Below are positions 21,936 to 35,683 of a DNA stretch of 64,000 nt, piece by piece. Source of the DNA: Notospermus geniculatus (Eukaryota > Nemertea > Pilidiophora > Heteronemertea > Lineidae); assembly GCA_002633025.1 (NCBI GenBank), contig NMRB01001077.1:1-64000 (forward strand), read 5' to 3'. The notes under the pieces were generated by a model. It did not search any database. It had not been told where the DNA came from and saw nothing but the letters and a program-made list of their open reading frames with translations. Within the stretch, counting starts at the first letter, position 1. Each line of letters opens with the position of its first letter. The translations under genes and the position numbers were made by a program.

Positions 21936-24900
21936 CAGATAGAAATTCCTTCATAAAGACACCTCCAGATGGTCTCAAATCTGACCCAGGCATTTGACAA
22001 CAGACAACACTGATTTCCGTAGCCTTGGGGTACTGGAATAGCCATAAAATTGGAGAACCTCTACAACTATTTATTGAATTTCAATATTTTGATGAAAGTT
22101 AATACGTAAATCCTCTTTATTGCTTCTGGAGCCTCTCAAGTTTTTGGCAAAAGCCTCTTGTTCGTGGTTTAGAGAATGAAGTTCATCTGTGCCATCAGCA
22201 CTTTGCCTGAGGGATCTTGCAGCCAAATTCCATATCCTCCCCTTGAATTGATTTCTAGTGTTGCCTACCCTCAGGCAGCGGCAGGGTCTTCACAATTATA
22301 GCACTACACCTGCACATTACCAAATCCAATTTAATTTATTGCTCAAGATTAGTAGAGGAATTCAAAGATGCCGGCATCCTTGCCCATATTGGGACACAGC
22401 AGAGAGGACACCGAATTTTGTTGTAACATTTAACTTGAATCAGAGAACAATGACTTCGTAAGTGGCGAATATTTAGAACATCGTAACACCTTCCATAACT
22501 TGACATGGCTGTAGCTGGCCAAGATCTAGAATATCGCAACACTTTCAACATCTCAAAACGTTCGAGTAAATTGCTTTAAATAAGAACCTTGAGGAGCTAA
22601 AGCAGAAATGCAATCCAATTATTTTGCAAAAGTGATAGACGACTTGTGTGAGCAGATGTGTCGAATAATACTACTCAAAGTGGCGAAAGGCCATTGTTCT
22701 GTCAACCGCAGGAGACATGTTTTTACCCTTTGACAGGAACATGGGCACGTGCCCTCACTTTCCTCATTACTTACATTTCCATTAAAGTTAAACAAAAGAT
22801 GTGTCAGAAATACCCCAAATTTCAAGAATGATATCTGATTTCACCAATTCCAAAAGAAAACTGAAATTTTCTCGTAAAAGAGACTTATTATGATAATACC
22901 AGGGTAAATTTAATAATGCACGGTTCCAATTGAAAAGGCTCAGTTTCTTGACCTTCTAGTAATTCAAGCTCAATTTACCATGATAATGCATTGTAATGTT
23001 TTGACAACAATGTCAGGCAGAAAACGACCTCCAAATGCAACAGATGACATCCTGAAGACGACCATGAACCTTGGGTTGAAAAGTAAAGATGCCCTGAACG
23101 GTCCTTCGTTTTGCACCTTTGGGTGGTATAACCCAGTACTTGACAAACGGGGATTCTCACTTACTTCTTATAAGAAAGTGAAAATTTCCCCCACATGACA
23201 CGATAGTTAGATACATGTAGAGGTGACTGGTTGTGTCTCTTCAGGTTCTCAGCCACTAGCTGCAATGACAGAAGAGAAGATGATTACTCCTTCATTTCCA
23301 TCCGTCTTTACCGTGAAAATAATTTCATTTGGGTTAAGATAGTACAGAGAACCGAAAGAAAGTTTGATTAGATAAAGATACTTCCAACCGAAACATGCGA
23401 AACAAAGCTACTTTAGGACCCAAGAAAGAAGATCATATGTTAGCGAAGAAGAAGCCCACAAAAGCTTTAAGATAAACATCGGCGATGGAGTACTAAACCA
23501 GGAGCAGAAGCTGAAAAATCCACAGATGGCTTCCGCACAAAAACGATACCGTTCACAGTTACACTCCCAGAAAAATCATTCACTTGGTTAGGTTTTATGC
23601 AACATTAAGATTCTACATGATTTTCCATTGAATTGGTGCAAAACTTTATTTTAATTGGATCCCAATCATACCTGGCTGACCAGACAAGAAGCCTTTGAAC
23701 TTGGAGGTCGTCTGCTACAACTCACCCGCATCGTTTGTTATCAATGGCGTCTTCTGCTTAACTTGCCTTCATGAATTAAACAACATGCTGAATAAATTGT
23801 CCAACATCTTAGTCCAGATAATACTTCTTTTTAAAAGGTGTTCACATTGTCAACTTTTACCGCCATGTCAAATGGCCACCTGAAACAACCATGTCGCTGT
23901 AGGTCAACTAAAAACCCACATCAGGAACACCCAAATAAACTGGGGCCAGTTCAGCTGCCATGTCAGAAAATATCATTGTATGACGTGCAATTGTAAAGAA
24001 ACCCGTTGATTCTTGGGACACAGAACTTGAAAGTTAGTTTTAAAATAATCGGCTCTTCATCAAGAGTAGTGAAACTATCGAACGCCATATTGCATTTATT
24101 TATAGGGTAATGATGCACAGTAGTGAATATAATACTCGCATTCTCACAAAGATTGTTTGTAGGATTTCAGAGCTGTTCACTGCTTTCCATCAGCCCATTG
24201 CATACCAAAACACGAGAAAGTTATGTTTAAACAGGAAAGCGTCATAACTAAAATAGAAAACTTAAGAGTGGCTGACCCTGCAGCCATGTCACACCATTTT
24301 GTTTCCTGCTTCAATCTGTCGGACTTCAACCCCGGGGCACTATGGCCCCAAGCTATGTCGACCTGCAGGATGCACCACAAGCGATATTCAAATCGTGCCG
24401 GGCAGCTCAGAGCGGCCCTTTGGACTCAGTTCCCCGCCGGCAGCACAGAAGTCTTACTGTGTTCCACTGCCATCATCGCCCTATTCAGAAATATTTCTGT
24501 CATCCTAAGACTGTAAATCACTACAAGAATCTGACCACTTGTGATCCTCTCCCCTCTTTCATCACCCGAGGACACCATCTCATCACTGTTGCAATACTGA
24601 TCGAACGGACAATCGTTCCACTTCTAAATCCCCCGAGGTGCCCACCAATACATCAGACCGACACTAAATTTGTCAACCTACTTGAGAAGCTTTTGTCAAC
24701 AATTGGCAACAAGAGTTTCTTACTATGTAATTCAGCATCATTTGAGATGAACGCAACAATTGTTGCAATTGCGACAAGTACCATCATCAATTACAAGCAA
24801 CTATAAATTCCTTTTCTCCGCATCTATTTTGAAATTGAAGTGTTTAAACTTGGTCACGCTGCAAGGTATTATAAAACCATCATTCAAATAACAAAGATAA

Positions 24901-27900
24901 TTTGCAAATTAGCATAAAAGCAGAGTCCGACTGGTCACTGCTAAACATAGACTATCAGAGCACATGGCCAGCAACTGAAGCTAAAATTCGATTCCTAAGT
25001 GCAGTTAAGAAATAAGAAGTGTGGAGTCTATAAGTTTACAGAATGGCAGAAATTTTTAAAGGTTGCACCAGGAGATAAACCACCTAGGGTTCCAAGTTCA
25101 GACCTGTAACCATTAAAGTATGACACCAGTCACTTCCAAGCTCCGGTAAAGAGCAGAATGGAGGCTGCACTGAAATTCTGTGACACCTGGTAACAAAAAA
25201 CAAGTTTCAGTACAAGAGAGGTCATACATTGTAATATCCATCACAAGATACACTCTTGAATTTAAGGGCATCATTTTATCTTGGACTCGATCAGGCTCCC
25301 TTGTCAAAAGTTCTCTACCCACTTTGCTGTGTTTTTTCTGTCTGAAGTTGTCAAGTCTATTATTTAGAGTGGAAATGGTAATTACCTCACAAAACATACC
25401 GATAGGGAATAATGCAAATGATTGACACTTAAGGGCCAAAGTATTGTTATTACCCCAAGGGGAAATGGATGATTCCCCAAATTTACAGCAACGATGCACC
25501 TGAATTGATTAATAGCACTGAAGAAGACCCCTGTTTTGCTTTTTAACAAAGACGATTACACGGTTATGGTGCCATGTTGGTTGGGAACAAATTTGGCAAC
25601 TGATGTTTATCGATAATGTCCTATGGTATGAAAAGAAGGAACTTAACGCACTGCGCCCCTTCATGGGAACAAGTCACGGTCTTCGTACACACAGTAGGGG
25701 GTTGAAGAGTCATCTTGGTGGTGTTGTCTTGTCGTTTGACAACGTGAATGCGACATGCTGTGCAAGATAAAACAGACATTTGTAATCTCGTTATGACCTC
25801 AATCAATCCTACATTACTGACACGAACTATAGAGTCTGCCACTAAAATCTGAGGCATTTCTAATGTTTTGGAAACATCATGTTTGAGTGTCTATTTGAAT
25901 AAATACCAAGCTTCGTGTAGGACCAAAATGTGAAGTTGCTTTTTCTATTATTCACTGGACAATTAATTTTTGATATTGGTTTTACCTGTTTCTTTTTACT
26001 CTTATACGATGCCATTCAGCCTAATTCTCCTCTATACTGGGAATTTTCGAATGCAGCTACCTTCGAATGCCCCCACCCACCTTTGATTCCACGTAATGCT
26101 TGCACTCTTTCCATTGAACATTATTCCAAAATAACCTCAGGAATGCGGGCTCTAGATGAGAAAACAAAAAAGTATACAAACAAGTGGTAACAATTAGCTG
26201 AGCCGAAATCGATTGGTATAAATAAAAGATTAGTGAAACAGAAGTAACACAAATGAACTTGTGGTGTACCACTAGCATGACTAGGTACCGGTACATGGAT
26301 ATATGATATCCATTCCAACGTAACCACATTAACGTTAAAGCATTTTTACTGAATACGATTATTACGTGCCAGTAAGAAAAAAAATGGTTAAATGGTCCAA
26401 GGACCATGTGCTCACCTGGGTGAATGTACCAGAAGAACAAACAAGTGCCCAGTTGATATGTTCCAGGCAAACGTCATATCGGGTTATATTATAACATTTN
26501 AGGTACTACACGTCAACATCACTCGGCAAAAGGTCGTTACATGTTCTTTCTTTTATCAATGCTTTCTCAAAGCATCATTGGAAAGAAAAATCCCTGAAAC
26601 AAATTTATGGATGCAGAAATAGCCTTGTGTTTATGCAAATGGTAGCTGCTGTTTGGATGCAGAGACCCAGCATGATACATTACCTACTTCTTGTAAACAA
26701 ATATATCTATTAATTCCCCTATTAAAAAAGTACCTTAGGTAAAAATGTTCATGAGATCCAAGGTATTGAGAATCGAGAACATCAGTTTATATGAAGATCA
26801 TGACAATTATGGGTTTTAGAACGAAAGGGATCAATAACGGTCTTGTAGGATGAGTTCTCAGCTAGGCTAGCCATTCCACGTAAATCATTTCAATCTTAGA
26901 CAACTGATCAGAAGGAGTTTGTAAATCTAAAGAAATCCCAATGTTATATGCTTGCCTGTGGCTAACTTCACAGCGCCATGACTACAGTAAGCTAAACCAA
27001 AAAGAAGATAATAAGAAAGAAAAGTAGGAAATCACTTAATGTTATTAACGATGATCAACCGAAGGCCTTTGACAGTGGTATTCTACAGTAAAATGTGACA
27101 ACGAACTGTAACCACCATACCCCTCCTGGTGCCGATGGCCCTATACACATAAAATCCCTTTGAATTTGTAAGTTTTCTTCTGATTTGATTGATTTATCAT
27201 TTTCATTCCTGTGCAGCATGATGCACACGCCTGTAGAAACGTTCACACCGTCGAGGTATCCGAAACAAGCATTCCTTGCAGCTGACAGCCACAATACACT
27301 GACAGCAAAGATAAACACAGAACACTTCTATAACTTCACACTAATACATCAAGTACGTTCAGGGAGCACTTGGTTCGAAACTATCTTGTTTGCTTGATGC
27401 TAAGTTACGAAGGCAGTCTTCGTAGAAAGACAGCTTCACGACGAACTCGTCCAATGTGGACCAATGTTTGTCTTGAACAAGGGTACAGGACTACAAGTCC
27501 ACTTTAGTCCTTTGGTCATTTGGAACTATGTTCCAAATAGGTCAGGATTTACTGGGGATATAGGAACTGCTTCAAAAGGTCTTACACCAGTCAACACAGT
27601 AGAATAATTCTTGGAATAACTTTTAGTTGGTATCATTCTCTTGACAGGAAGACCTTCCTGGTAGCTTACTGTCAGTAAAACACTAAAGAATTGTTTTATC
27701 ACTTGAAACTTTCAGATAAAGCCCTTTATTTACCTCTGAACAAACTTTGGTTAGACTAGACTAGCAAATATGAAAAGGTGGATACCCCAGCATAGCTCAT
27801 CAAATTGTCTGCGGAGAAAGTAGTATGATAAACGTCAGGTACAGTGAGTACTTTGTTCGAACATGAAGAAGTGTGTCAGAATCTGTGATTATACATACAA

Positions 27901-30900
27901 ATGCTGACAGTAACAACCTGTTCATGGAGATCTAGACAGAAGTTTCCAGGAAGCAGACAAAAACACAACCTCTCTATAACTGACACCCCAAGAACTGAAA
28001 AAAAGATGTTTTAAGAAAAGTTGTTGCAGTGTCATGCTCCACAACCTCTGTTGTGTATATGTGGGAGGATGCTTTTACACCTTACAAGCAGAAAGGTGCT
28101 AAGCAAGGGCAACCTAAGTTACCACCAACAATTTGACAACTGTAAGTTTTTGTACTAAGTTATTCATATACACATGTAAATAACGCAGTAATTGCGGAGT
28201 GGTAAAAAGTTGCATTACCTTTGTCAGCTCTGTGTGTGATAATGAGTTTTCACCAGAAGAGAGGAGGTTGGGGGAAAAGACTTAGGTATGGTAAAAAGTA
28301 TCCTAGTTCCTAAACAAAAGCTTCCTCATTCCTCTCATATTTTGCTTAATTTTCCCAAAACCTGTGTGTGTGATAGATAATCAAGCTCAGTTGATGAAAA
28401 TTTGGGCTATCAATCAGCGAATACCTTTATGATGTTGCTAATATATCTTGATGACTGGATTCCTTAATTGAAGATGAAAGAATGGCAGTTGCGTTGTATC
28501 TGTACATGATAGAGACCACCCATTTGTTTGTCTGGTAAAACAATCAGCTAGAAGGTGAGAAAATTACTAACCCACGGTAGAGAGGGTATCAGAATAGGTA
28601 GTTGGTCAAGGTGTAGAGCATAAGTGCTGAGTGGGGCCTACTGTAGAATTTCCTGCAGTTGTAATCCTGCGCAATTAGGAATTGAGTACCCACTTTTGCC
28701 ATCTTCCTTGGCAACAGTCTTTAAATTCGCATTTCTCCACCAGTGTTATTGCCAACCATCTGACTGTCTTCGTCAATGTTCGTGTAGGCCTTGGCCTACC
28801 GAGTACGGCAACAGCAAACGTTCTAAGACAGTGAAAGGAGGCCTATGTTGTAAGCTATGAGAAGGAATGGAAACTCTTGTTGAAAAGACAATTTTTTAGC
28901 CACATCAGCAGTGATGTTCTACAGCTCCAAGGAACAGATTCTACAAACATACAAGAACTACAAGAAGTTAAGAGAGAGCTCGCTTGTAGGATGCAACATG
29001 TGTTGGGATATCGGATGAAGTAGATGATATCCAAAGTCTGATGCAAGTTTTTATTTACGAAGCTACATGTAGGTTGAGGTGCAACCTTATGCTTCTAGGT
29101 TTATTAACCTTTTTCATTAACAAGTTCATGCTATTCTTGGAGATTTAGTCAGAATCGATCAAGTGCTTTCTGGCACTTTACTCTACAGTAGCTTTGGCTC
29201 TTGCACTGCTGATAGTTGTATAATCTCATTCATGTCACTGCCAATCTCCAGTGCCTTCCCATTATGAATGGCAACGGACTTACTACAATACAGTACTCGA
29301 AACGATATCATCTTACATTAGTGCAATTTCCAGACTATAAGAACGAATGGCAGCAGCCTTTCAAAAATGCCACTTTACCAAATATACAATGTACATTACA
29401 GCCATTCTGTTGAAAATGCAACTCAGCTATTACTAAGGTCCAGTCAATCATTACTATGCCTTGAAGCAAGGAGCAACAACATCATGCCCAAGAGAGCATA
29501 ACAAAATTAATGAGAGAATTAATAAGCCAATCAAAATGGTAGACAGGAGATAACCTACCTAGCAGTTTGCACCTCATTGACAAACTTTCTCATCAGACTG
29601 TTCAATGTTTGATGTAACTAACCACAATTATGGTTAATATTTTAACCTGGGAAAAGCGTGTACCCGTCTTGGCATAAAGGCTGAATGGACAAGGATACTT
29701 CTGGCCATCAGGTAAGCTGAAAACCTGAAACATTTTATTAGCCAGAATAAATCCTCCTACCTAGACAAACTCCAAACCAACCAACCTGATCCACATCTCA
29801 GAATTTTATCACAGCACAAATCCAATGAAAAACCTTGTGGTTGTATAATTTCTTCCACATCTGGATGGAAATGACTGTTTTTGCATCATCAGGATATTTC
29901 AACCTAACGCATAACCACAAGTTATGTTTCCAATATCTCAATCATTAATTGCAAACCACTAGTTATGTTACCATATTACAGAGCCTAACATCCCAAACTG
30001 ATAAGGCCATATCTCCGGTTTACAAAAACTGATAATTCATTGCATATAAGGGTGAGGATAGTTCTTTTCAGGAATTACCAGTTAACCAATGACTACTTCA
30101 TGGCCCACTCTCTTTGCTTCCCACAACTTTGGTACCAACAGCTCTACCGAGATGACCTCTGTCAGAATGGTTGAGCAGACTGGGATACTGGAACAGAAAT
30201 TAATAGAGATAGAGGGGTCACAAGGAGCAATGATTTGCAACAAAAGGCATGAAAAAATGGGCAAACAATTTGAGTTTATTCATAATACTAACAGGACAAC
30301 TGCAGCCTTAACATGTATCAGAAAGCAACAGCCTTCGGAGAACAGGCATGCTTTCTTTGCCATACCAGGTAACTTCAATGCTTACCAAACTTTCTAAGAA
30401 AATCAATCGGGATCACTCGAAGGTAAATGATTAATAACGAAGGCCCTGCAAAAACAAACAGGACTAAGAACATGTGGTGTGCTTCTCCTTGTCGAATGCA
30501 CAGTGTTACACTGGGGACATAGTGTATCACGTTTACTTTGGTCATAATCCAATAATATTTATGAAGTTGCATACCTTGAATTCCCTACACTCAACCTCGC
30601 TGATACAGTTGGTGTTGCTGTGTACTGGACCTAACTGTTCATAACGTGTCATTCACATACCGTACCTTGAATATAACTTACTCAGCTCTTGTTCAACACT
30701 TCTATGGCATTTTTATAAATTTGGCCGCTGAAGAGTACACCTTAGGCATGAAGACGTACCTTTGATACATTTGGAATGCTGGTTTTGTATTCTCGTCCTT
30801 TGAGATGAAGTGTCATTGAATTCTTTTGAGTCAAAGTTATTTTCACACACGAGATCAGTTTTCACCCATCATACTTCAACAACGAAGGATTTCTCATTCA

Positions 30901-31147
30901 CACTGCAGCCAACAACTAAGCTTAAAATTGATGAAATATCATTGACCTTAACTAACTCGTACAGTTAAATCACACGAGTTAGCAATGTGTAACATGGCTC
31001 CTCAATATATTATTCACAATCAGAACATCCCATTGAGAAGTGATTTGTCTAATCGTTGTCAAAGTAATCAAAGTTGATTGAGCTATTAAGGTACAGATAG
31101 GACGTCAAAAATTCTACCCTTTCAAAATACCAAAGGACACTTGACCA
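21936..31147. other. 9.2-kb non-coding stretch
   Basis: AT-rich, with no ORF above 154 codons and no recognised domain. The longest frame (24342-24806) has no family resemblance. A single N lies at 26500. No terminal inverted repeats or tandem arrays stood out. It may be a long intron of the PAN-containing gene whose last exon is at 31828. Confidence 0.45.
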
Positions 31148-31148
31148 N

Positions 31149-31248
31149 GCATCGAACTTCGAATTTACATTTCTTAGAAAGTGTTCATTATATATTGTAT
31201 CTCAATGAAATTTGATGTCATATCATTCCAAGATGTTTTGTTATGCAT
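31149..31248. repeat. 100-bp sequence repeated at 46014-46113, just after a single N
   Basis: Begins GCATCGAACTTCGAATTTAC and is essentially identical in both places; each copy starts immediately after a single N (31148, 46012). Confidence 0.9.
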
Positions 31249-31827
31249 GTAAAATGTTTGCATTGATATCTTAGATATTAGGATTGTAACCTCGTATAAA
31301 TACGGCAGTGAAAAAAATACATCCAGAATGCACTGGTTTTACAGCATCAGCCGCAGCAACCATTGCCCCGTAATGTTCCCCTCAGCTGATGAAGTTTCAT
31401 TTAAATCAACTCACACACGCTGAAATAATTCAGAAAAAAACGTTTTTGAATATGAATGGAAATTCTCCGAATACTAGTATTCCATATTTATGCGCAACAG
31501 TGTGTCTAAGATTGGCGTCAATGCAAAAATTTCACAGGAAAAACAAAAAATCTTAAAATGGTACCTTATACATGTATGATACCAAATTTTATCGAATAAT
31601 AATAGACAGTTTTTGGGACATTAAAATTTCAAGTTCGATGCGTTTTTTTGTGGGCCATCCTATACAAACCTTCGGTCGGGATGTCTAACAACGAGAGTTT
31701 ATTTGATATCATCGTTGTCAATCCGTACTGGAGTTTTCCCCAATCTTCCCTGTAAAATCCTTCCAAGTTATTTTCCACCCCTTCTTTGCCATTTCTTTCA
31801 TTTTCATTTCCTTGCCCTTCATTTCAG

Positions 31828-32063
31828 AATCTATGTTCAAGCGATATTCAACCGGAGACATCCCGGCTGTGAACCGCCTGGCAACACACATTGCTACCAG
31901 CACAATACATTGTGCCATGTTTTGCCAGCGCATGGACGAATGCATGTCCTTTTCATATAAGCCAACTAGCAATAAATGCGTCCTCTCTAACATTGATTTC
32001 TCCAAGGAGAGTGTGACACCGCAAGCAGGATCAGACGTCGTTCTTTATTCAATATCCTGGTGA
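31828..32063 (+). CDS. Terminal exon of a PAN/apple-domain-like protein
   Basis: A long pyrimidine-rich tract ends CTTCATTTCAG at 31827, and the frame is then open to TGA at 32061-32063. The peptide has the four-cysteine core IHCAMFCQRMDECMSFSYK followed by NKCVLSN, very like the exon at 1119-1327 and like PAN_4/apple modules of secreted or membrane proteins. The intron-exon border and final stop position both fit a C-terminal exon. The Met at 31833 within the frame is not needed as a start. Upstream exons were not identified; the LamG exon at 45223 points the same way but lies downstream, so it would belong to a neighbouring gene copy or reflect scaffold order. Confidence 0.65.
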
Positions 32064-32568
32064 AGATGCAGAGCAATGTTGAATAGTAATAACACTCGTC
32101 CCCAGTGTTTAGTTGGCCATAGGTATAGACCCACTAAACACTGGCATGATTGGCGCCAAAACTGAAGGACAATCAACAGACGGCGTGTTTGACGATGTAT
32201 CCAACCACAAGCCATCGCCGCCGACGCCGCATCCGGAGAATCTAGGTCATTTACGGTCGTACCCTCCCTCAATGCCCTTATGACATCCATCCCGTTTTGG
32301 TGGGGAAGAGGGACATTCCCTCGTGTGCACTCGCCAATCGGTAATCCATGCAAAGCAGTGGGGAAATGCCACTTGATGTAATACATGTAGACAAATATCG
32401 CGCCTGGTGCAAGAACGTCTGCACATATAGATCTGGTGTTACGAGTTACCGGATACCAGGCTCATAGCACTGTACATATCTCATTCCATAATGTATGCAC
32501 GCTGTCGAATGACAGCTGCCCCAAACACATGAACTGGATCATACCTTCGTGTTCTGATTCCATTGGTA
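32064..32568. other. Non-coding after the PAN exon
   Basis: Probable 3' untranslated and intergenic DNA. The 113-codon minus frame (32045-32386) overlaps the exon and shows no domain. Confidence 0.4.
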
Positions 32569-32658
32569 CAGGCATTGACAGATGTTTATCTACACTTTGT
32601 ATCTTGAATATTTCAAATACTACCGAACCAATTTTGATGCGGTTTGTTGCATATGAAA
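32569..32658 (+). repeat. Solo arm of the foldback element at 32786-33693
   Basis: CAGGCATTGACAGATGTTTA and the next 70 bases match the left arm of the downstream element almost perfectly and are preceded by TA; the match ends at CATATGAAA. Confidence 0.85.
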
Positions 32659-32785
32659 CCTTAATGATAAGGAACGTTCTAAAATACGGCCCGTGGAGTT
32701 CAAGCAGCTAAGCTGCCTTTTCCAATCTGTCGAGGCGTAGGCCTACCTGCAAGGACCAGCGAGCTGCCCTCTATGGCTACATGTA

Positions 32786-33693
32786 CAGGCATTGACAGAT
32801 GTTTATCTACACTTTGTATCTTGAATATTTCAAATACCACCGAACCAATTTTGATGCGGTTTGTTGCATATGAAAGGAAAACTTGTTGGTCACATTTCTG
32901 CATCAAAATTTTGGAAATTTCGAAATATCAAAATTATGTAATTGATTGTCAGAAAAAATCTCGAAAATCAACACCTTTTATTTTGTGATTATATTTTCAT
33001 TTTTGTAGTAGTTCTGATAGAAGGGAAGTTTCTAAGGATTTTGGTGCTAGTTTCATCAAAATCTATCGATTGGTTACTGAGATATTTGAGATTATCAAAA
33101 TTTTGATATTTTGAGATTTTCGCGTTTTTCAAGAAATTTTCATACCATTGGATAAAGCTAACATCAGATAACAGGTTTACGTTATTTTGAAACTTTTTGG
33201 GGTTAACTGTGCAGAAATATCGTAATATCAAAATGTTGATATTTTGAAAAATGTGTGTAAATTCTAACCAGTTTATGCGAATCATCCAAAATTTCCATAA
33301 TTTTATGATTTGAGGTCAGCTCTATCTACTGACACCAAAATTTTGTGAAAAATCGTGAAAATCTCAAAATCTCAAAATATTGATAATCTCAAATATCTCA
33401 GCAACCACTCGACAGATTTTGATGAAACCAGCACCAAAATCCTTAGAAACTTCCATTCTGTCAGAAACACTATAAAAATAAAAATATAATCACCAAATAA
33501 AAGGTGTTGATTTTCGAGATTTTTTCTGACAAGCAATTACATAATTTTGATATTTCGAAATTCCCAAAATTTTGATGCAGAAATGTGACCAACAAGTTTT
33601 CCTTTCATATGCAACAAACCGCATCAAATTTGGTTCGGTAGTATTTGAAATATTCAAGATACAAAAGTGTAGATAAACATCTGTCAATGCCTG
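32786..33693. mobile_element. 908-bp foldback element with about 350-bp arms, TA flanks
   Basis: The left arm from CAGGCATTGACAGATG is complementary to the right arm ending CATCTGTCAATGCCTG, with extended matching through the TTGTTGGTCACATTTCTGC segment and beyond. TA precedes and follows the ends. The centre is AT-rich with repeated ATCAAAATTTTGATATTTTG-like motifs. It encodes nothing and is non-autonomous; TA flanks suggest a Tc1/mariner-like origin. Confidence 0.88.
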
Positions 33694-34191
33694 TACGTCC
33701 TCGTTATCTTGATAATCCGTGAGAATCATGTTGACGGGAAGTTAATTCAGGAACAATCAGAAACTCAGCGAGTTTGTCAGCGAATCGAGAAATTTTCACA
33801 GCTGCCATTTTGGTATATGACCAAGACGGGATAGAAGCTTCACTGTGATTGGCTGGATTCGGCGGAGTTCATTACTCCGCTGCTTCCCCAACGAAATGGC
33901 ATGGATGTCACCAGGGTCTGAACCAAGTGCAAGTTGGGGAGCCGCCTGTTAAGACCCTGGCTGCGAGGATGCCGCCGCCGCCGTATTAAGCACTTCCTGA
34001 TTTGCTAAGATACGTGCACAAACTGCACGTTGTATATTCATTCTTTTTTCCGATTGGAAACTGCCAACGAGATTAACCCCGTTTGCAAATTTGATCGATG
34101 TTATCATGCACCCGTTAGTGTGCACTCACGTTTCCGACATTTTGAAGTTTATATAATCCAGTTGCTTCATTTAAGATGGCCGAGAATCACC
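33694..34191. other. No gene recognised
   Basis: A CCAGGGTCTGAACC/GTTAAGACCCTGG inverted pair at about 33909-33961 may mark a small hairpin; nothing else is evident. Confidence 0.4.
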
Positions 34192-34200
34192 AATTAATTT

Positions 34201-34940
34201 GGTAGTATCCATTCTATGGACTGTGTCCAAATGGACTGAGTAACTTGGATCGAGCGCCAAAATGTGGAAAATGCAAGAAACAAGCCGTTTTGTAGATACC
34301 CGGTAATATGAAAGGATACTGCCTAGGTACTGATAAGACTAGTACTCCCCCTCATTTTTCTCCAGCAAAAGCGTTCGAAAGCAACAGAATAAGCACAAAA
34401 AAGCGAGTTTAGTGACTTGCGTTCCACTTACATTCTGCATTTTAGAATCAACACTTCTGGGTATCGGTATTTCCAGGAAATATCGTGGGGACGGGGTAGC
34501 CCCAATTCGAGTGCAGAGGGCGGTATTGGATCAGACATCCACACTCAGGCGTGGCCGGCATGCACGGCCTGTTTCATGTGTGTATAGGAGCAACCTTAGG
34601 AACGAGGTTGCAAAATTCCCAGCATTGGATTCCGTGAATCGTTGCCGCGAAGGCGTGCCACATCACGTGACGTCGTTGTTTTGTTACTATTTATAGACTG
34701 AGCGCAGAGCGCTATTGGGTTGATGTAACTTGGGGATTTCAGGTCGGCTCAGGGAAGAGCAAAAGTCTATAGTTTTGTTTTTCTTAACTCTTTTCACGTT
34801 CTACATATTGAAGATAACCATTTCTTACCAATTTATGGTGATAACATTCATTACCGGTATTATTGTTTATATCTTTTTTTTTGGCGCTCAGTCCAAGTTA
34901 TTCAGTCCATTTGGACTCGGTCCATAGAATGGATACTACC
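34201..34940. mobile_element. Mutator-like (MULE) non-autonomous element, 740 bp, 9-bp target duplication
   Basis: Ends GGTAGTATCCATTCTATGG and complement are part of long inverted repeats of about 65-70 bp. The 9-mer AATTAATTT lies at 34192-34200 and again at 34941-34949 in direct orientation. Long terminal repeats with a 9-bp duplication are the Mutator hallmark. The interior encodes no transposase. Confidence 0.9.
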
Positions 34941-34949
34941 AATTAATTT

Positions 34950-35683
34950 GGTCCGTTTACCCAGCAAGTCGCACGGCAGATTCCCAGTGGAGATTCCCCG
35001 AATCGTCACCCACACTCAACACAATTATGTTAAACTTTCATGTAGCAATGTCACATCCTGGTCGGAGGAAATAGCGTATCGCTTTGCGTCTTATAACTCG
35101 CAGCCTCCAATCCGGTAGGATCGCTCAAAGCGCGGCGGATCGGCGTTCCTCTTGAAGTCTACAGAAAAGAGGAAACGTTTTAGCGATCTTTTGAATTGTT
35201 CAGTTGCGTGGAGCTACGAATAGCTGCCGTGAGGTTATTCCGCAGCTATGGCGCAACAATGCAGAAAGCCCTACAGGACCAGTGAGTCGGGAATTCGTTC
35301 GCCTATATTAGTCAGTACTATAGATCCATGCGTTTGATTGGGACCCACGTTTACGAGAATTTGACCAGGCATGCCCTTTTTAACTCATTACGGTCGCCAG
35401 GTCCCTGGTAATTCCCACTAATTTAACACACCATCGGAAAGCTTAGAACCTTGGGATCATGATGGCCACAATTACTTGGGAATCTATAACTGCTTAACGG
35501 AATACTCGCTTTGGAAACCTAAAAGTTTGACTTGAAACATTTGCAAAACCCACTTGGGACGTCAATGACGTCGTCGATGTACAGGAGAAAGCATGGGCGC
35601 TGGCCTCGCCAACACTGACGTGACGCTGCGCCTTGACTGCGTTTGGCCTGAGACGTTGTTCCCAATCAACTGCAAAGATCTAT
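34950..35683. other. No gene recognised
   Basis: Mixed-composition non-coding DNA without ORF or clear repeat. Confidence 0.4.

Noticed and set aside
24342-24806. 154-codon frame
   Set aside because: No recognisable domain, and overlapping open frames in other phases look equally good.
32045-32386. 113-codon minus frame
   Set aside because: Overlaps the PAN exon and has no domain.
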